From an uncultured Prevotella sp. (GTDB lineage: Bacteria; Bacteroidota; Bacteroidia; Bacteroidales; Bacteroidaceae), in the NCBI GenBank assembly GCA_945863825.1, contig CAMBBY010000125.1, positions 1-5,500 of the forward strand: a stretch of DNA of 5,500 nucleotides, written 5' to 3'. The position numbers and the translations under genes are program-made. Positions 1 through 5,500 of this stretch are shown one piece after another; positions within the stretch are counted from its first letter, which is position 1; every line of letters starts with the position of its first letter. Under the pieces are notes generated by a model, which was not told the origin of the DNA, did no database searches, and saw only the letters and a program-made list of their open reading frames with translations.

Positions 1-248
1 AATTGTGGGGTCGCTTTCAGCGTTCCGTCTTCCTCTACCTGTGCTACATAATAGTTGTTGCCCACTTGTACGAGAAGTACATCGTCTGCGGTACTGTACC
101 AGCAGAAGTGTTCATCACCATGAAGGCGAATGGTCAGTTGGCTGCCATCACTCTGGGTAATGGTAGTGAGTGCAGTATGCGCTTTTGCAGCAAAGCCGCT
201 TGCGATGCCCATCAGAGCAAATGCAATGCTAAGTAAAAACTTCTTCAT
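1..248 (-). CDS. Secreted M6-type metalloprotease precursor, N-terminal fragment (3' end outside window)
   Basis: The first 82 codons of a longer gene are present and the reading frame is open to the left edge. Residues 1-20 form a classic signal peptide: MKK, then a hydrophobic stretch (FLLSIAFALMGIA), then small residues with likely cleavage near SGFA/A or AAKA/H. The mature start carries TQSDGSQLTIRLHGDEHF at about residues 31-48, followed by a WYSTADD segment and a NNYYVAQ segment. This matches the N-terminal region that precedes the protease domain in Bacteroidales M6-family (immune inhibitor A-like) secreted metallopeptidases, where a 'QPDGT.L.vrlhGDEf' motif is typical; that match is from family knowledge. 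The zinc-binding HExxH domain lies outside the window, so the enzymatic call is inference. The same leader also heads some non-protease surface proteins. The start ATG is the only one that gives the signal peptide. Its leader is A/T-rich with no Shine-Dalgarno sequence, and I see no clean promoter in the 90-nt gap upstream. Confidence 0.72.
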   Translation of the reverse strand, partial: MKKFLLSIAFALMGIASGFAAKAHTALTTITQSDGSQLTIRLHGDEHFCWYSTADDVLLVQVGNNYYVAQVEEDGTLKATPQ

Positions 249-267
249 ATAATGATTTTTAATTATT

Positions 268-345
268 AATGCTAATTTCGTTTGATTGATGCTTTATTTG
301 AATGCTAAATGATAACTTTATTTGTTTGATAGAATTCTTTATTTG
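268..345. repeat. Degenerate tandem duplication of a 33/45-bp AT-rich block
   Basis: On the plus strand, three exact words recur in the same order in two adjacent copies. Copy 1 (268-300) has AATGCTAA, 5 nt, TTTGAT, 5 nt, CTTTATTTG. Copy 2 (301-345) has AATGCTAA, 16 nt, TTTGAT, 6 nt, CTTTATTTG. The extra length of copy 2 includes a third CTTTATTTG at 316-324. Copy 2 extends over the last codons and stop of the EFR1 gene; the rest fills most of the leader of the M6-type gene. It may be a decayed duplication or repeated binding sites. No terminator-like hairpin is evident here. Confidence 0.55.
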
Positions 346-1193
346 AAAAAATATTGTCCCTTCTTCTGGGTCTGGTGACCAAACTCGATGGCATGGTGCG
401 GACAATGGTGGTAACAATTGAAACATGTGAGGCAGTCGTCATGATGCAGCCATACAGGCATTTTCCCTTTACCGCCATCAATATCTCCAACGGGACAGAC
501 ATGGGCGCAGATGCCACATTTCACACATTTGTCTGCTGTGACGTGAAAACGCTTGTCTGTAATGAGAACTTTTTCAAAGAAACCACCCACAACCTTGGTG
601 AAAAACCATGGAATAGGACCTTTTACCAATCTGCAGATACCTTCCTTACGATTGAAAATCTCCTCGCTGATTTCTTCCAGTTCCAAAGCAGACTTCTCCT
701 TTTTCCGAATCTCCTTTTCCTTCGGATCGACATCCATGAAAGGTAATCCTACGTATGACTCGGGCATGATGAGAGAGAAGGAAGAGGCTACCTCATGCAC
801 TCCGATATTCGATAAGGAAGAATTGGAGGCAATCGTTTCGTTGAGATTCTCTATGGTCAGTCCGATACTGTCACCAGCCGTACAGACTGCATAGGCGTAA
901 ACGGGGCTTGGAACAGGCGATTCATGGTTGGGGTGCACTTTTTCAGTTGGTAGCTTGACCTGAAGTTTAGCTATAAATTCCCTGACAAGTCTTGGAACCC
1001 TCCAACCATGAACGGGGAAAACGAAACCAAGCCGTTCACCTTTTTCCAAGATGAATGGCTCAGTATATTGGGCGCCTGATTTTTTGATGAGCCTCATTTC
1101 TTCGGCAATATCAATCAGTCGCTCATGTGTAGCTGTTGCCAATTTGATGGCAGCCCAGCGGGTATTTCCTGTACCAGAAAAATAAAATATCAT
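339..1193 (-). CDS. EFR1-type flavodoxin-ferredoxin fusion protein
   Basis: This 284-residue protein is probably a cytosolic electron carrier or reductase combining a flavodoxin-like domain with two [4Fe-4S] clusters. Residues 5-11 (FSGTGNT) form the FMN phosphate-binding loop directly after the first beta strand. GFVFPVHGWRVPRLVREFI at about 56-74 is a second typical element, and the CTAGDS stretch near 104-109 resembles the later flavin-contacting loop. The C-terminus carries a bacterial ferredoxin module: Cys 223, 226, 229 and 233 (CVKCGICAHVCP), and Cys 254, 257, 260 and 264 (CLTCFNCYHHCP). Both are intact C-x2-C-x2-C-x3-CP motifs. There is no signal peptide or membrane segment; a charged helix lies at about 158-185. 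The ATG at 1193 places the FMN loop at the expected distance from the N-terminus. It follows the DUF1573 gene by 24 nt with no visible promoter, so co-transcription is likely. The physiological partner and substrate are not shown by the sequence. Confidence 0.9.
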   Translation of the reverse strand: MIFYFSGTGNTRWAAIKLATATHERLIDIAEEMRLIKKSGAQYTEPFILEKGERLGFVFPVHGWRVPRLVREFIAKLQVKLPTEKVHPNHESPVPSPVYAYAVCTAGDSIGLTIENLNETIASNSSLSNIGVHEVASSFSLIMPESYVGLPFMDVDPKEKEIRKKEKSALELEEISEEIFNRKEGICRLVKGPIPWFFTKVVGGFFEKVLITDKRFHVTADKCVKCGICAHVCPVGDIDGGKGKMPVWLHHDDCLTCFNCYHHCPHHAIEFGHQTQKKGQYFFK

Positions 1194-1217
1194 TTTTTAG
1201 TTTCAGTGCAATCAGAT

Positions 1218-1604
1218 TTATTTCTGTTCTTCCACCATGACACCTTCGATGTAAAGGCGTGTCATCTCAACGTTGCCATTGCTACGAACGGTGATAGACT
1301 TCTTGAAATGACCAGGGAACATACCCTTGCCATTGTATGTTACAGTAATCTGACCTTTCTGGCCTGGTGCGATAGGCTGCTTGGTATAGGCTGGAATAGT
1401 GCAGCCGCAACTGGCGATGGCCTGATTGATAATTAATGGCTTATTGCCTACGTTTGTGAAAGTGAAAGTAGTCTTCTGTACAGGAGACTTCTCACTGAAG
1501 TTGCCAAAGTTGTGTACCACTCTGTCAAACTTGATTTCTGCCTGTGCGCTTGCTGTTGCTACCATGGCAACAAGCATTGTCAGCGCTAAGATAAATCTTT
1601 TCAT
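1218..1604 (-). CDS. Small exported DUF1573 protein
   Basis: I start this 128-residue protein at the internal ATG at 1604, not at the in-frame ATG at 1664. From 1604 the product begins with a textbook signal peptide (MKRFILALTMLVAMVATASA, cleavage near ASA/QA or AQA/E), whereas the longer version puts 20 polar residues before it and would begin upstream of the apparent promoter box. The mature part (FDRVVHNFGNFSEKSPV, then FTFTNVGNKPLIINQA, then the ASCGCT motif with Cys66 and Cys68, then IAPGQKGQITVTYN and IEGVMVEE) is the single Ig-like beta-sandwich of DUF1573, related to ASH/MSP-type domains. Such proteins are abundant and mostly uncharacterised in Bacteroidetes. The product is probably periplasmic or surface associated. 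There is no lipobox cysteine. The two close cysteines could form a disulfide or bind a ligand; the sequence does not decide. The next gene, 24 nt downstream, is the EFR1-type redox protein. Confidence 0.9.
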   Translation of the reverse strand: MKRFILALTMLVAMVATASAQAEIKFDRVVHNFGNFSEKSPVQKTTFTFTNVGNKPLIINQAIASCGCTIPAYTKQPIAPGQKGQITVTYNGKGMFPGHFKKSITVRSNGNVEMTRLYIEGVMVEEQK

Positions 1605-1635
1605 ATCTTTGATTTTATTTAGATTCAACTTTTTA

Positions 1636-1655
1636 TTTGCATATTTGGATGCAAA
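1636..1655. promoter_or_regulatory. Perfect 7-bp inverted repeat at the DUF1573 promoter
   Basis: TTTGCAT at 1636-1642 and ATGCAAA at 1649-1655 are exact reverse complements separated by 6 nt. The right arm overlaps the -7 box and the palindrome covers the expected transcription start. That position fits an operator for a dimeric regulator, or a short hairpin at the 5' end of the transcript. No regulator is encoded in the window. Confidence 0.4.
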
Positions 1656-1659
1656 GTTA
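1652..1659 (-). promoter_or_regulatory. Bacteroidetes-type -7 box for the DUF1573-EFR1 unit
   Basis: Read on the minus strand this is TAACTTTG, an exact match to the TAnnTTTG -7 consensus of the Bacteroidetes housekeeping sigma factor. It lies about 48 nt upstream of the ATG at 1604, which implies a short leader of roughly 40 nt. A good TTTG -33 element at 19-21 nt spacing is not evident, so the box is supported by one half of the promoter only. A TTG farther upstream pairs better with a weaker box (TAAACTTT). Confidence 0.5.
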
Positions 1660-1720
1660 CGCATAAAGTTTAGTATTCTGCTACTTTTTTACAATATTTT
1701 ATACTTAATCATGCGATATT

Positions 1721-4669
1721 CTATTTTTTATCAAGCAATTGAGTCAGAAATAGTCCTGTAAGACTCTTCTTGCATTGCATCACTTCCTCTGGCGTACCTG
1801 CAACAACCAGGTTGCCACCCTTGTCACCTCCTTCAGGACCGAGGTCGATGATATAGTCGGCGCATTTGATGACATCAAGATTATGCTCGATGACGACCAG
1901 TGAGTGCCCTCTCTCAATGAGTGCATTGAAAGCATGAAGCAGTCGCTTGATATCATGGAAGTGCAGACCGGTGGTAGGCTCGTCGAAGATGAAGAGGGTA
2001 GGTTCCTGATCTTCCTTACCGATGAAGAAGGCGAGTTTGACACGCTGGTTTTCTCCACCAGAAAGCGTACTTGAATTCTGTCCGAGCTTGATATAGCCTA
2101 ATCCGACTTCCTGCAAAGGGCGTAAACGGCTGACGATGACGCGGCAGGAATCGAAGTCACCATTATTGTGCTGGTTCTTCTCGTCTGCAAAGAATTCGAT
2201 AGCTTCGTTCACGGTCATGTTGAGCACATCATTAATATTCTTACCTCCGTATTGTACCTCAAGGATATCGTGCTTGAATCGTTTGCCTTTGCATGCTTCG
2301 CATTGCAAAACCAGGTCTGCCATGAATTGCATTTCGATTGTTACATAACCTGCTCCCTTGCACTCTTCACATCTTCCTCCCTCGGCATTGAAGGAGAAAT
2401 AGGCAGGAGTGAATCCCATCTGTTTTGACAACGGTTGGTTGGCAAAGAGCGAACGGATGGCATCGTATGCCTTCAGATAGGTGGCAGGGTTGCTGCGGGA
2501 ACTTTTACCGATAGGGTTCTGATCCACAAACTCCACATGCTTGATGGCGTTGACATCGCCTTCTAAGCCTAAGTGCTCACCTGGTGCATCTGCCACCAAG
2601 TCTAAATGGCGGCGCATGGCAGGGAAGAGGATTCCCTTGATGAGTGAACTCTTGCCGGAACCAGAGACACCTGTCACCACCGTAAAAACATTGAGTGGCA
2701 ACTTGACGTCGATGCCTCTCAGGTTATTCATTCTGGCACCCTTGATTTCGATGAAACGGTTCCAGGCACGATGGCTTGTTGGTGTTTCTATCTTTTCATG
2801 ATGGGTGAGATACTTGATGGTGTAACTATCAGGGTATTTCTCCAAGAGTTTCTGCTGGGCTTCCTTGTCGGTAGTAGAATACTCAGAAGCAGGACCGGCA
2901 TAAACCAGTTGACCGCCCAGACGACCAGCATCCGGACCGATATCTATCAGGTAGTCGGCAGCCCGCATGATTTCCTCGTCATGCTCTACGACGACTACCG
3001 TATTTCCTAATTGCTGCAATTCTCTCAGCACCTTGATGAGTCGTGCTGTATCTCTGCTGTGAAGACCGATGCTTGGCTCGTCGAGAATATAGACACTTCC
3101 TACAAGTGAAGAACCTAAGTTGGTGGTCAGGTTGATGCGCTGGCTTTCACCTCCTGAAAGGGAGTTGGAAAGACGATTGAGCGTGAGATAACCGAGTCCC
3201 ACATCCAGCAGGAACTGCAGGCGGTTTGTAATCTCTGCCAAGAGTCTTTTGCTCACGCATTTCTCGTGTTCGGTCAGTTCCAGTTTGGTAAACCAGATCT
3301 TGAGATTGGTGATAGACATCTCCACGAGTTCAGTAATACTTTTGCCGCCAATCTTCACATAGTTAGCTTCTTTCTTTAAGCGAGTGCCGTGGCAATCTGG
3401 ACAAATCGTCTTGCCGCGGAATCTGCTGAGCATCACGCGGTACTGTATCTTATATTGGTTTTCCTTCACCATTCTGAAGAATTCGTCAATGCTCACCCTG
3501 TCGTGTGGCTCACGATTCTTCTCAGAGGGAAGACCATGCCAAAGCCAATCTTTCTCCTTTTGAGAGAGTTCGAAGTATGGTTTGAAAATAGGGAAATTAT
3601 AGAGCTCTGCTCTGCGGATAAATTCCTTGAGCCACATACCCATTTTTTCTCCTCGCCAGCAAACCACACAACCGTCATAAACACTCAGGGAAGTATTAGG
3701 GATGACGAGTTTCTCGTCGATGCCGATTACGCTTCCGTAACCCTCGCAGGTAGGACAGGCACCCAGAGGAGAATTGAAGGCAAACATATTGTCTGACGGT
3801 TCCTCGAAGGTCATTCCATCTGCTTCAAAACGGGTCGAAAAATCATAGGCAATCTTACTTGGCAAGAACAGGAGGCGGCAGGCGCCATCTCCTTCGTAAA
3901 AAGCTGTTTCGGCTGAGTCCATGAGACGGCTGATATCATCTTTTTCTTCACTTACGGAAGAACGGTCTATCACGAGAAAGATTTCCATGCCTGTTTCAGT
4001 CATCAGCTTTTTGAACTTTTCGTCAGAGGCTTCAAGAAGATCCCTCATGCTTACTTCTGGCGAAAGCATCTCGCCGCTATTGGCTTTATCCAGGAAGTCT
4101 TCGATGCGTTCAAACTCATTTTTCACCAAGATGCGTGCATATCCTTCCTGAATATACATCTCCAGTTGCTTGCTGAGGCTTCGTCCCTCAACGATGTGAA
4201 GAGGGGAAAGAATGACAAACTTGGTGCCCTTGGAATATTGTCGGGTACAAGCTAAGATGTCTTCTGTAGTATGGCGCTTCACCTCCTGTCCGCTGATAGG
4301 AGAAATAGTTTTTCCTATGCGAGCATAGAGTAATCTGAGATATTCGTAAATTTCAGTACTGGTACCCACGGTGGAACGTGGGTTACGGGAAATAACTTTC
4401 TGTTCGATGGCGATGGCAGGTGGCAATCCCTTGATGAAGTCACATTCTGGTTTGCTCATTCGACCCAAAAACTGTCGGGCGTATGAAGATAAGGATTCCA
4501 CATAACGGCGCTGACCTTCGGCATAGAGTGTGTCGAAAGCCAACGATGACTTACCGGAGCCAGAGACACCCGTGATGGCAACAAAATTGCCCTGAGGTAT
4601 CTTGACATTGATGTTTTTGAGATTGTTAGCCCTGGCTCCTTTGATCTCAATATATTTATCTTTTGCCAT
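1721..4669 (-). CDS. uvrA: UvrA, DNA-damage-sensing ATPase of nucleotide excision repair
   Basis: UvrA dimers bind distorted DNA and load UvrB, which recruits UvrC for incision. The protein has 982 residues, slightly longer than the 940 of E. coli, and shows the tandem ABC layout. The first ATPase has Walker A GVSGSGKS (34-41), a signature LSGGESQR (504-511), Walker B VYILDEP (526-532) and VEHDE (561-565). The second has GVSGSGKS (667-674), LSGGENQR (869-876), FIFDEP (893-898) and IEHN (927-930). Residues about 120-260 fill the place of the UvrB-interaction domain, so this is not the short UvrA2 type that lacks it. The C-terminal zinc module is intact (Cys 767, 770, 790, 793). The N-terminal module has only CPTC (305-308); its usual first cysteine pair is absent. 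The ALSSYARQFLGRMSKPEC-like region (60-76) and PPAIAIEQK (83-91) resemble one of the UvrA paralogues I recall from Bacteroidetes. It lies 40 nt after rlmH, with no Shine-Dalgarno but an A-rich repeat leader; the ATG at 4669 gives the standard IEIKGARANNLKNI start. Confidence 0.97.
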   Translation of the reverse strand: MAKDKYIEIKGARANNLKNINVKIPQGNFVAITGVSGSGKSSLAFDTLYAEGQRRYVESLSSYARQFLGRMSKPECDFIKGLPPAIAIEQKVISRNPRSTVGTSTEIYEYLRLLYARIGKTISPISGQEVKRHTTEDILACTRQYSKGTKFVILSPLHIVEGRSLSKQLEMYIQEGYARILVKNEFERIEDFLDKANSGEMLSPEVSMRDLLEASDEKFKKLMTETGMEIFLVIDRSSVSEEKDDISRLMDSAETAFYEGDGACRLLFLPSKIAYDFSTRFEADGMTFEEPSDNMFAFNSPLGACPTCEGYGSVIGIDEKLVIPNTSLSVYDGCVVCWRGEKMGMWLKEFIRRAELYNFPIFKPYFELSQKEKDWLWHGLPSEKNREPHDRVSIDEFFRMVKENQYKIQYRVMLSRFRGKTICPDCHGTRLKKEANYVKIGGKSITELVEMSITNLKIWFTKLELTEHEKCVSKRLLAEITNRLQFLLDVGLGYLTLNRLSNSLSGGESQRINLTTNLGSSLVGSVYILDEPSIGLHSRDTARLIKVLRELQQLGNTVVVVEHDEEIMRAADYLIDIGPDAGRLGGQLVYAGPASEYSTTDKEAQQKLLEKYPDSYTIKYLTHHEKIETPTSHRAWNRFIEIKGARMNNLRGIDVKLPLNVFTVVTGVSGSGKSSLIKGILFPAMRRHLDLVADAPGEHLGLEGDVNAIKHVEFVDQNPIGKSSRSNPATYLKAYDAIRSLFANQPLSKQMGFTPAYFSFNAEGGRCEECKGAGYVTIEMQFMADLVLQCEACKGKRFKHDILEVQYGGKNINDVLNMTVNEAIEFFADEKNQHNNGDFDSCRVIVSRLRPLQEVGLGYIKLGQNSSTLSGGENQRVKLAFFIGKEDQEPTLFIFDEPTTGLHFHDIKRLLHAFNALIERGHSLVVIEHNLDVIKCADYIIDLGPEGGDKGGNLVVAGTPEEVMQCKKSLTGLFLTQLLDKK

Positions 4670-4710
4670 TTTTTACTTTTTACCTTTTTACTTTTTTACC
4701 CTTTTACCTT
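4670..4710. repeat. G(G)TAAAAA tandem repeat between rlmH and uvrA
   Basis: On the minus (coding) strand the whole junction consists of about six imperfect units of the form G or GG, T, then a run of two to six A. It begins at the rlmH stop codon and ends in the A run that contacts the uvrA ATG. The purine-rich leader probably acts as the A-rich ribosome-attracting region used in place of Shine-Dalgarno in this phylum. Copy number may vary by slippage, which would change leader length. Confidence 0.6.
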
Positions 4711-5180
4711 TACTCATGATGATAAGGTTCACCTTTTATAATGGTACACGCGCGATAGAGGGCTTCTGTGAAGATGAGGCGCACCATCTGATGCGAGAAA
4801 GTCATCTTGGAGAGGGAAATCTTCTCGTTGGCACGGTCATAAACAGCCTGCGAGAAACCATAAGGACCACCAATGATGAAGACAAGTCTTCTGGCAGTAG
4901 CCTGCTTACGTTCTATCCACTTGGCAAATTCGATGCTGCGGAATTCCTGACCATGTTCGTCCATCAATACAACGGTATCTGAAGGTTGCAGGAGTTTCAA
5001 TATCATTTCCCCTTCTTTTTCCTTCTGCTGCTGTTCGCTGAGGCTCTTCGTATTCTTGAGCTCAGGAATAGTCGTAATATTGAAAGGCATGTAGTGGGTG
5101 ATGCGCTCAGCATAGTCCTTGATGCCTGCAATAAAATGCTTGTTTACGGTCTTTCCGACCAATATCAGTTCAGTCTTCAT
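4710..5180 (-). CDS. rlmH: RlmH, 23S rRNA (pseudouridine-1915-N3)-methyltransferase
   Basis: RlmH is a homodimeric SPOUT-fold enzyme that uses S-adenosylmethionine to methylate N3 of pseudouridine 1915 in helix 69 of 23S rRNA, acting on assembled ribosomes. The 156-residue length matches the family (E. coli 155). Visible landmarks are the start MKTELILVGK, the strand VVLMDEHGQEFRSIEFAKWI (70-89) matching the family's 'LDExGkxxsSexFAxwi' segment, the cofactor-loop motif FIIGGPYGF (101-109) of the trefoil knot, and the C-terminal LSKMTFSHQMVR (123-134), LYRA (141-144) and PYHHE (152-156), which are the most conserved parts of the family. No key position appears lost. The gene starts 16 nt after the DUF4491 stop and precedes uvrA by 40 nt, which suggests a shared transcript. 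The leader is A-rich and repeat-derived, with no Shine-Dalgarno sequence. Confidence 0.97.
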   Translation of the reverse strand: MKTELILVGKTVNKHFIAGIKDYAERITHYMPFNITTIPELKNTKSLSEQQQKEKEGEMILKLLQPSDTVVLMDEHGQEFRSIEFAKWIERKQATARRLVFIIGGPYGFSQAVYDRANEKISLSKMTFSHQMVRLIFTEALYRACTIIKGEPYHHE

Positions 5181-5186
5181 TATTGT

Positions 5187-5214
5187 TCTTTATTCTTCAC
5201 TCTTCGTTCTTCAC
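5187..5214. repeat. Two tandem 14-bp repeats across the DUF4491 stop codon
   Basis: TCTTTATTCTTCAC (5187-5200) and TCTTCGTTCTTCAC (5201-5214) are adjacent and identical at 12 of 14 positions. On the coding strand the unit is GTGAAGAAnnAAGA. The right copy encodes the last residues of the DUF4491 protein (VKNE). The left copy holds its TGA stop and begins the 16-nt gap before rlmH. Confidence 0.6.
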
Positions 5215-5500
5215 TTTCTCCTCGTCCCTGTAATATCCCTTTCCGATTCGTTTTGGATTCTTCGGGAACCAGCCTTTCTCGCATCGCTCTCTCTGTTCAA
5301 AGAGTTCACCGATGCTCCACAGGCTTGAGGCACCTACCACACCTAAAATGGCAGAGAAGAGCACATTAGCAATCAGGAAGGCTGCACCGATGCAGGCAAT
5401 GCCTGCAACGAGAAATATCCACCAAAACCGGGTGCCCGTATAATATTCCGTCTTCATCACGATAGGATGAAAGATACCTATTATTAAAAAGGTGGAAATG
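5197..5500 (-). CDS. DUF4491 family small membrane protein, 5' end outside window
   Basis: One hundred C-terminal codons are present and the frame is open to the right edge. Possible starts inside the window (GTG at 5460, ATG at 5457) are not the true start: the frame continues upstream as ISTFLIIGIFHPIV directly before MKTEYYTGTRFWW, and that join reproduces the usual DUF4491 layout of a first membrane helix ending in FHP, then KTEYY.GTR. Next come the membrane segments FLVAGIACIGAAFLIANVLF and SAILGVVGASSLW, then the cytoplasm-like tail with ELFEQRER and KGWFPKNPKR, which are family hallmarks as I recall them. DUF4491 proteins are roughly 100 residues long and of unknown function, found mainly in Bacteroidetes. 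The final residues (EEKVKNEE) come from a tandem repeat and are probably unconserved. It sits 16 nt upstream of rlmH, as the first visible gene of the DUF4491-rlmH-uvrA run. Confidence 0.82.
   Translation of the reverse strand, partial: ISTFLIIGIFHPIVMKTEYYTGTRFWWIFLVAGIACIGAAFLIANVLFSAILGVVGASSLWSIGELFEQRERCEKGWFPKNPKRIGKGYYRDEEKVKNEE

Noticed and set aside
249..338. Promoter for the M6-type protease gene
   Set aside because: No TAnnTTTG box with a spaced TTTG is present on the minus strand in this gap; near matches are only AT-rich words.
354..894. Overlapping plus-strand open frames antisense to the EFR1 gene
   Set aside because: The minus-strand frame has intact FMN and ferredoxin motifs across the same span; the plus-strand products are compositionally odd and have no supporting start context.
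1605..1664. Upstream in-frame extension of the DUF1573 gene (start at 1664)
   Set aside because: It adds 20 polar residues ahead of a complete signal peptide, and the -7 box at 1652-1659 lies inside it, so the transcript probably starts downstream of that ATG.
1660..1720. Possible rho-independent terminator after uvrA
   Set aside because: Only an AGTAT/ATACT pair with a loop of more than 20 nt is present; there is no GC-rich stem followed by a T run.
3389..3796. 135-codon plus-strand open frame inside uvrA
   Set aside because: It is antisense to a fully conserved UvrA coding region; the translation shows no recognisable domain and reads as a shadow frame.
4602..4982. 126-codon plus-strand open frame with a hydrophobic N-terminus
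   Set aside because: It crosses the uvrA-rlmH junction antisense to both genes. The hydrophobic, F/L-rich stretch is a by-product of the A-rich repeat read in reverse.
5455..5460. GTG/ATG as the start of the DUF4491 gene
   Set aside because: The frame continues upstream to the window edge with a hydrophobic FLIIGIFHP stretch that fits the family's first membrane helix.

Overview
The window looks like an ordinary chromosomal segment of a Bacteroidales bacterium, most likely a Prevotella/Segatella relative. The reasons are the gene families (DUF4491 next to rlmH, a small exported DUF1573 protein, a secreted M6-type protease precursor), A-rich leaders without Shine-Dalgarno sequences, and a TAnnTTTG-type -7 promoter box. 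Genus-level placement is inference. I see no tRNA, rRNA, CRISPR array, insertion sequence or integrase.

Every supported gene is on the minus strand, so transcription runs from high to low coordinates. From the right edge the order is: a DUF4491 membrane protein whose 5' end lies outside the window; rlmH, the 23S rRNA pseudouridine-1915 N3-methyltransferase; and uvrA, a full-length 982-residue nucleotide excision repair ATPase. Gaps of 16 and 40 nt suggest these three are co-transcribed. Both junctions are built of short purine-rich tandem repeats. A 116-nt gap follows uvrA and holds a Bacteroidetes-type -7 box overlapped by a perfect 7-bp inverted repeat. This probably drives a second unit: a 128-residue secreted DUF1573 protein and, 24 nt later, a 284-residue flavodoxin-ferredoxin fusion of the EFR1 type. 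After a 90-nt AT-rich gap containing a degenerate tandem duplication, the first 82 codons of a secreted M6-type metalloprotease precursor run off the left edge.

Functionally the region mixes housekeeping (ribosome modification, DNA repair) with a poorly characterised pair, one exported and one redox protein. I found no convincing novel system. The points worth a second look are: the UvrA, which keeps the UvrB-interaction region but lacks the first cysteine pair of the N-terminal zinc module; the palindrome on the DUF1573 promoter; the duplicated motif block at the end of the EFR1 gene; the repeat-built junctions around rlmH, one of which encodes the DUF4491 tail; and two gene starts that differ from the longest or first-start open reading frame (DUF1573 starts internally, DUF4491 starts outside the window).
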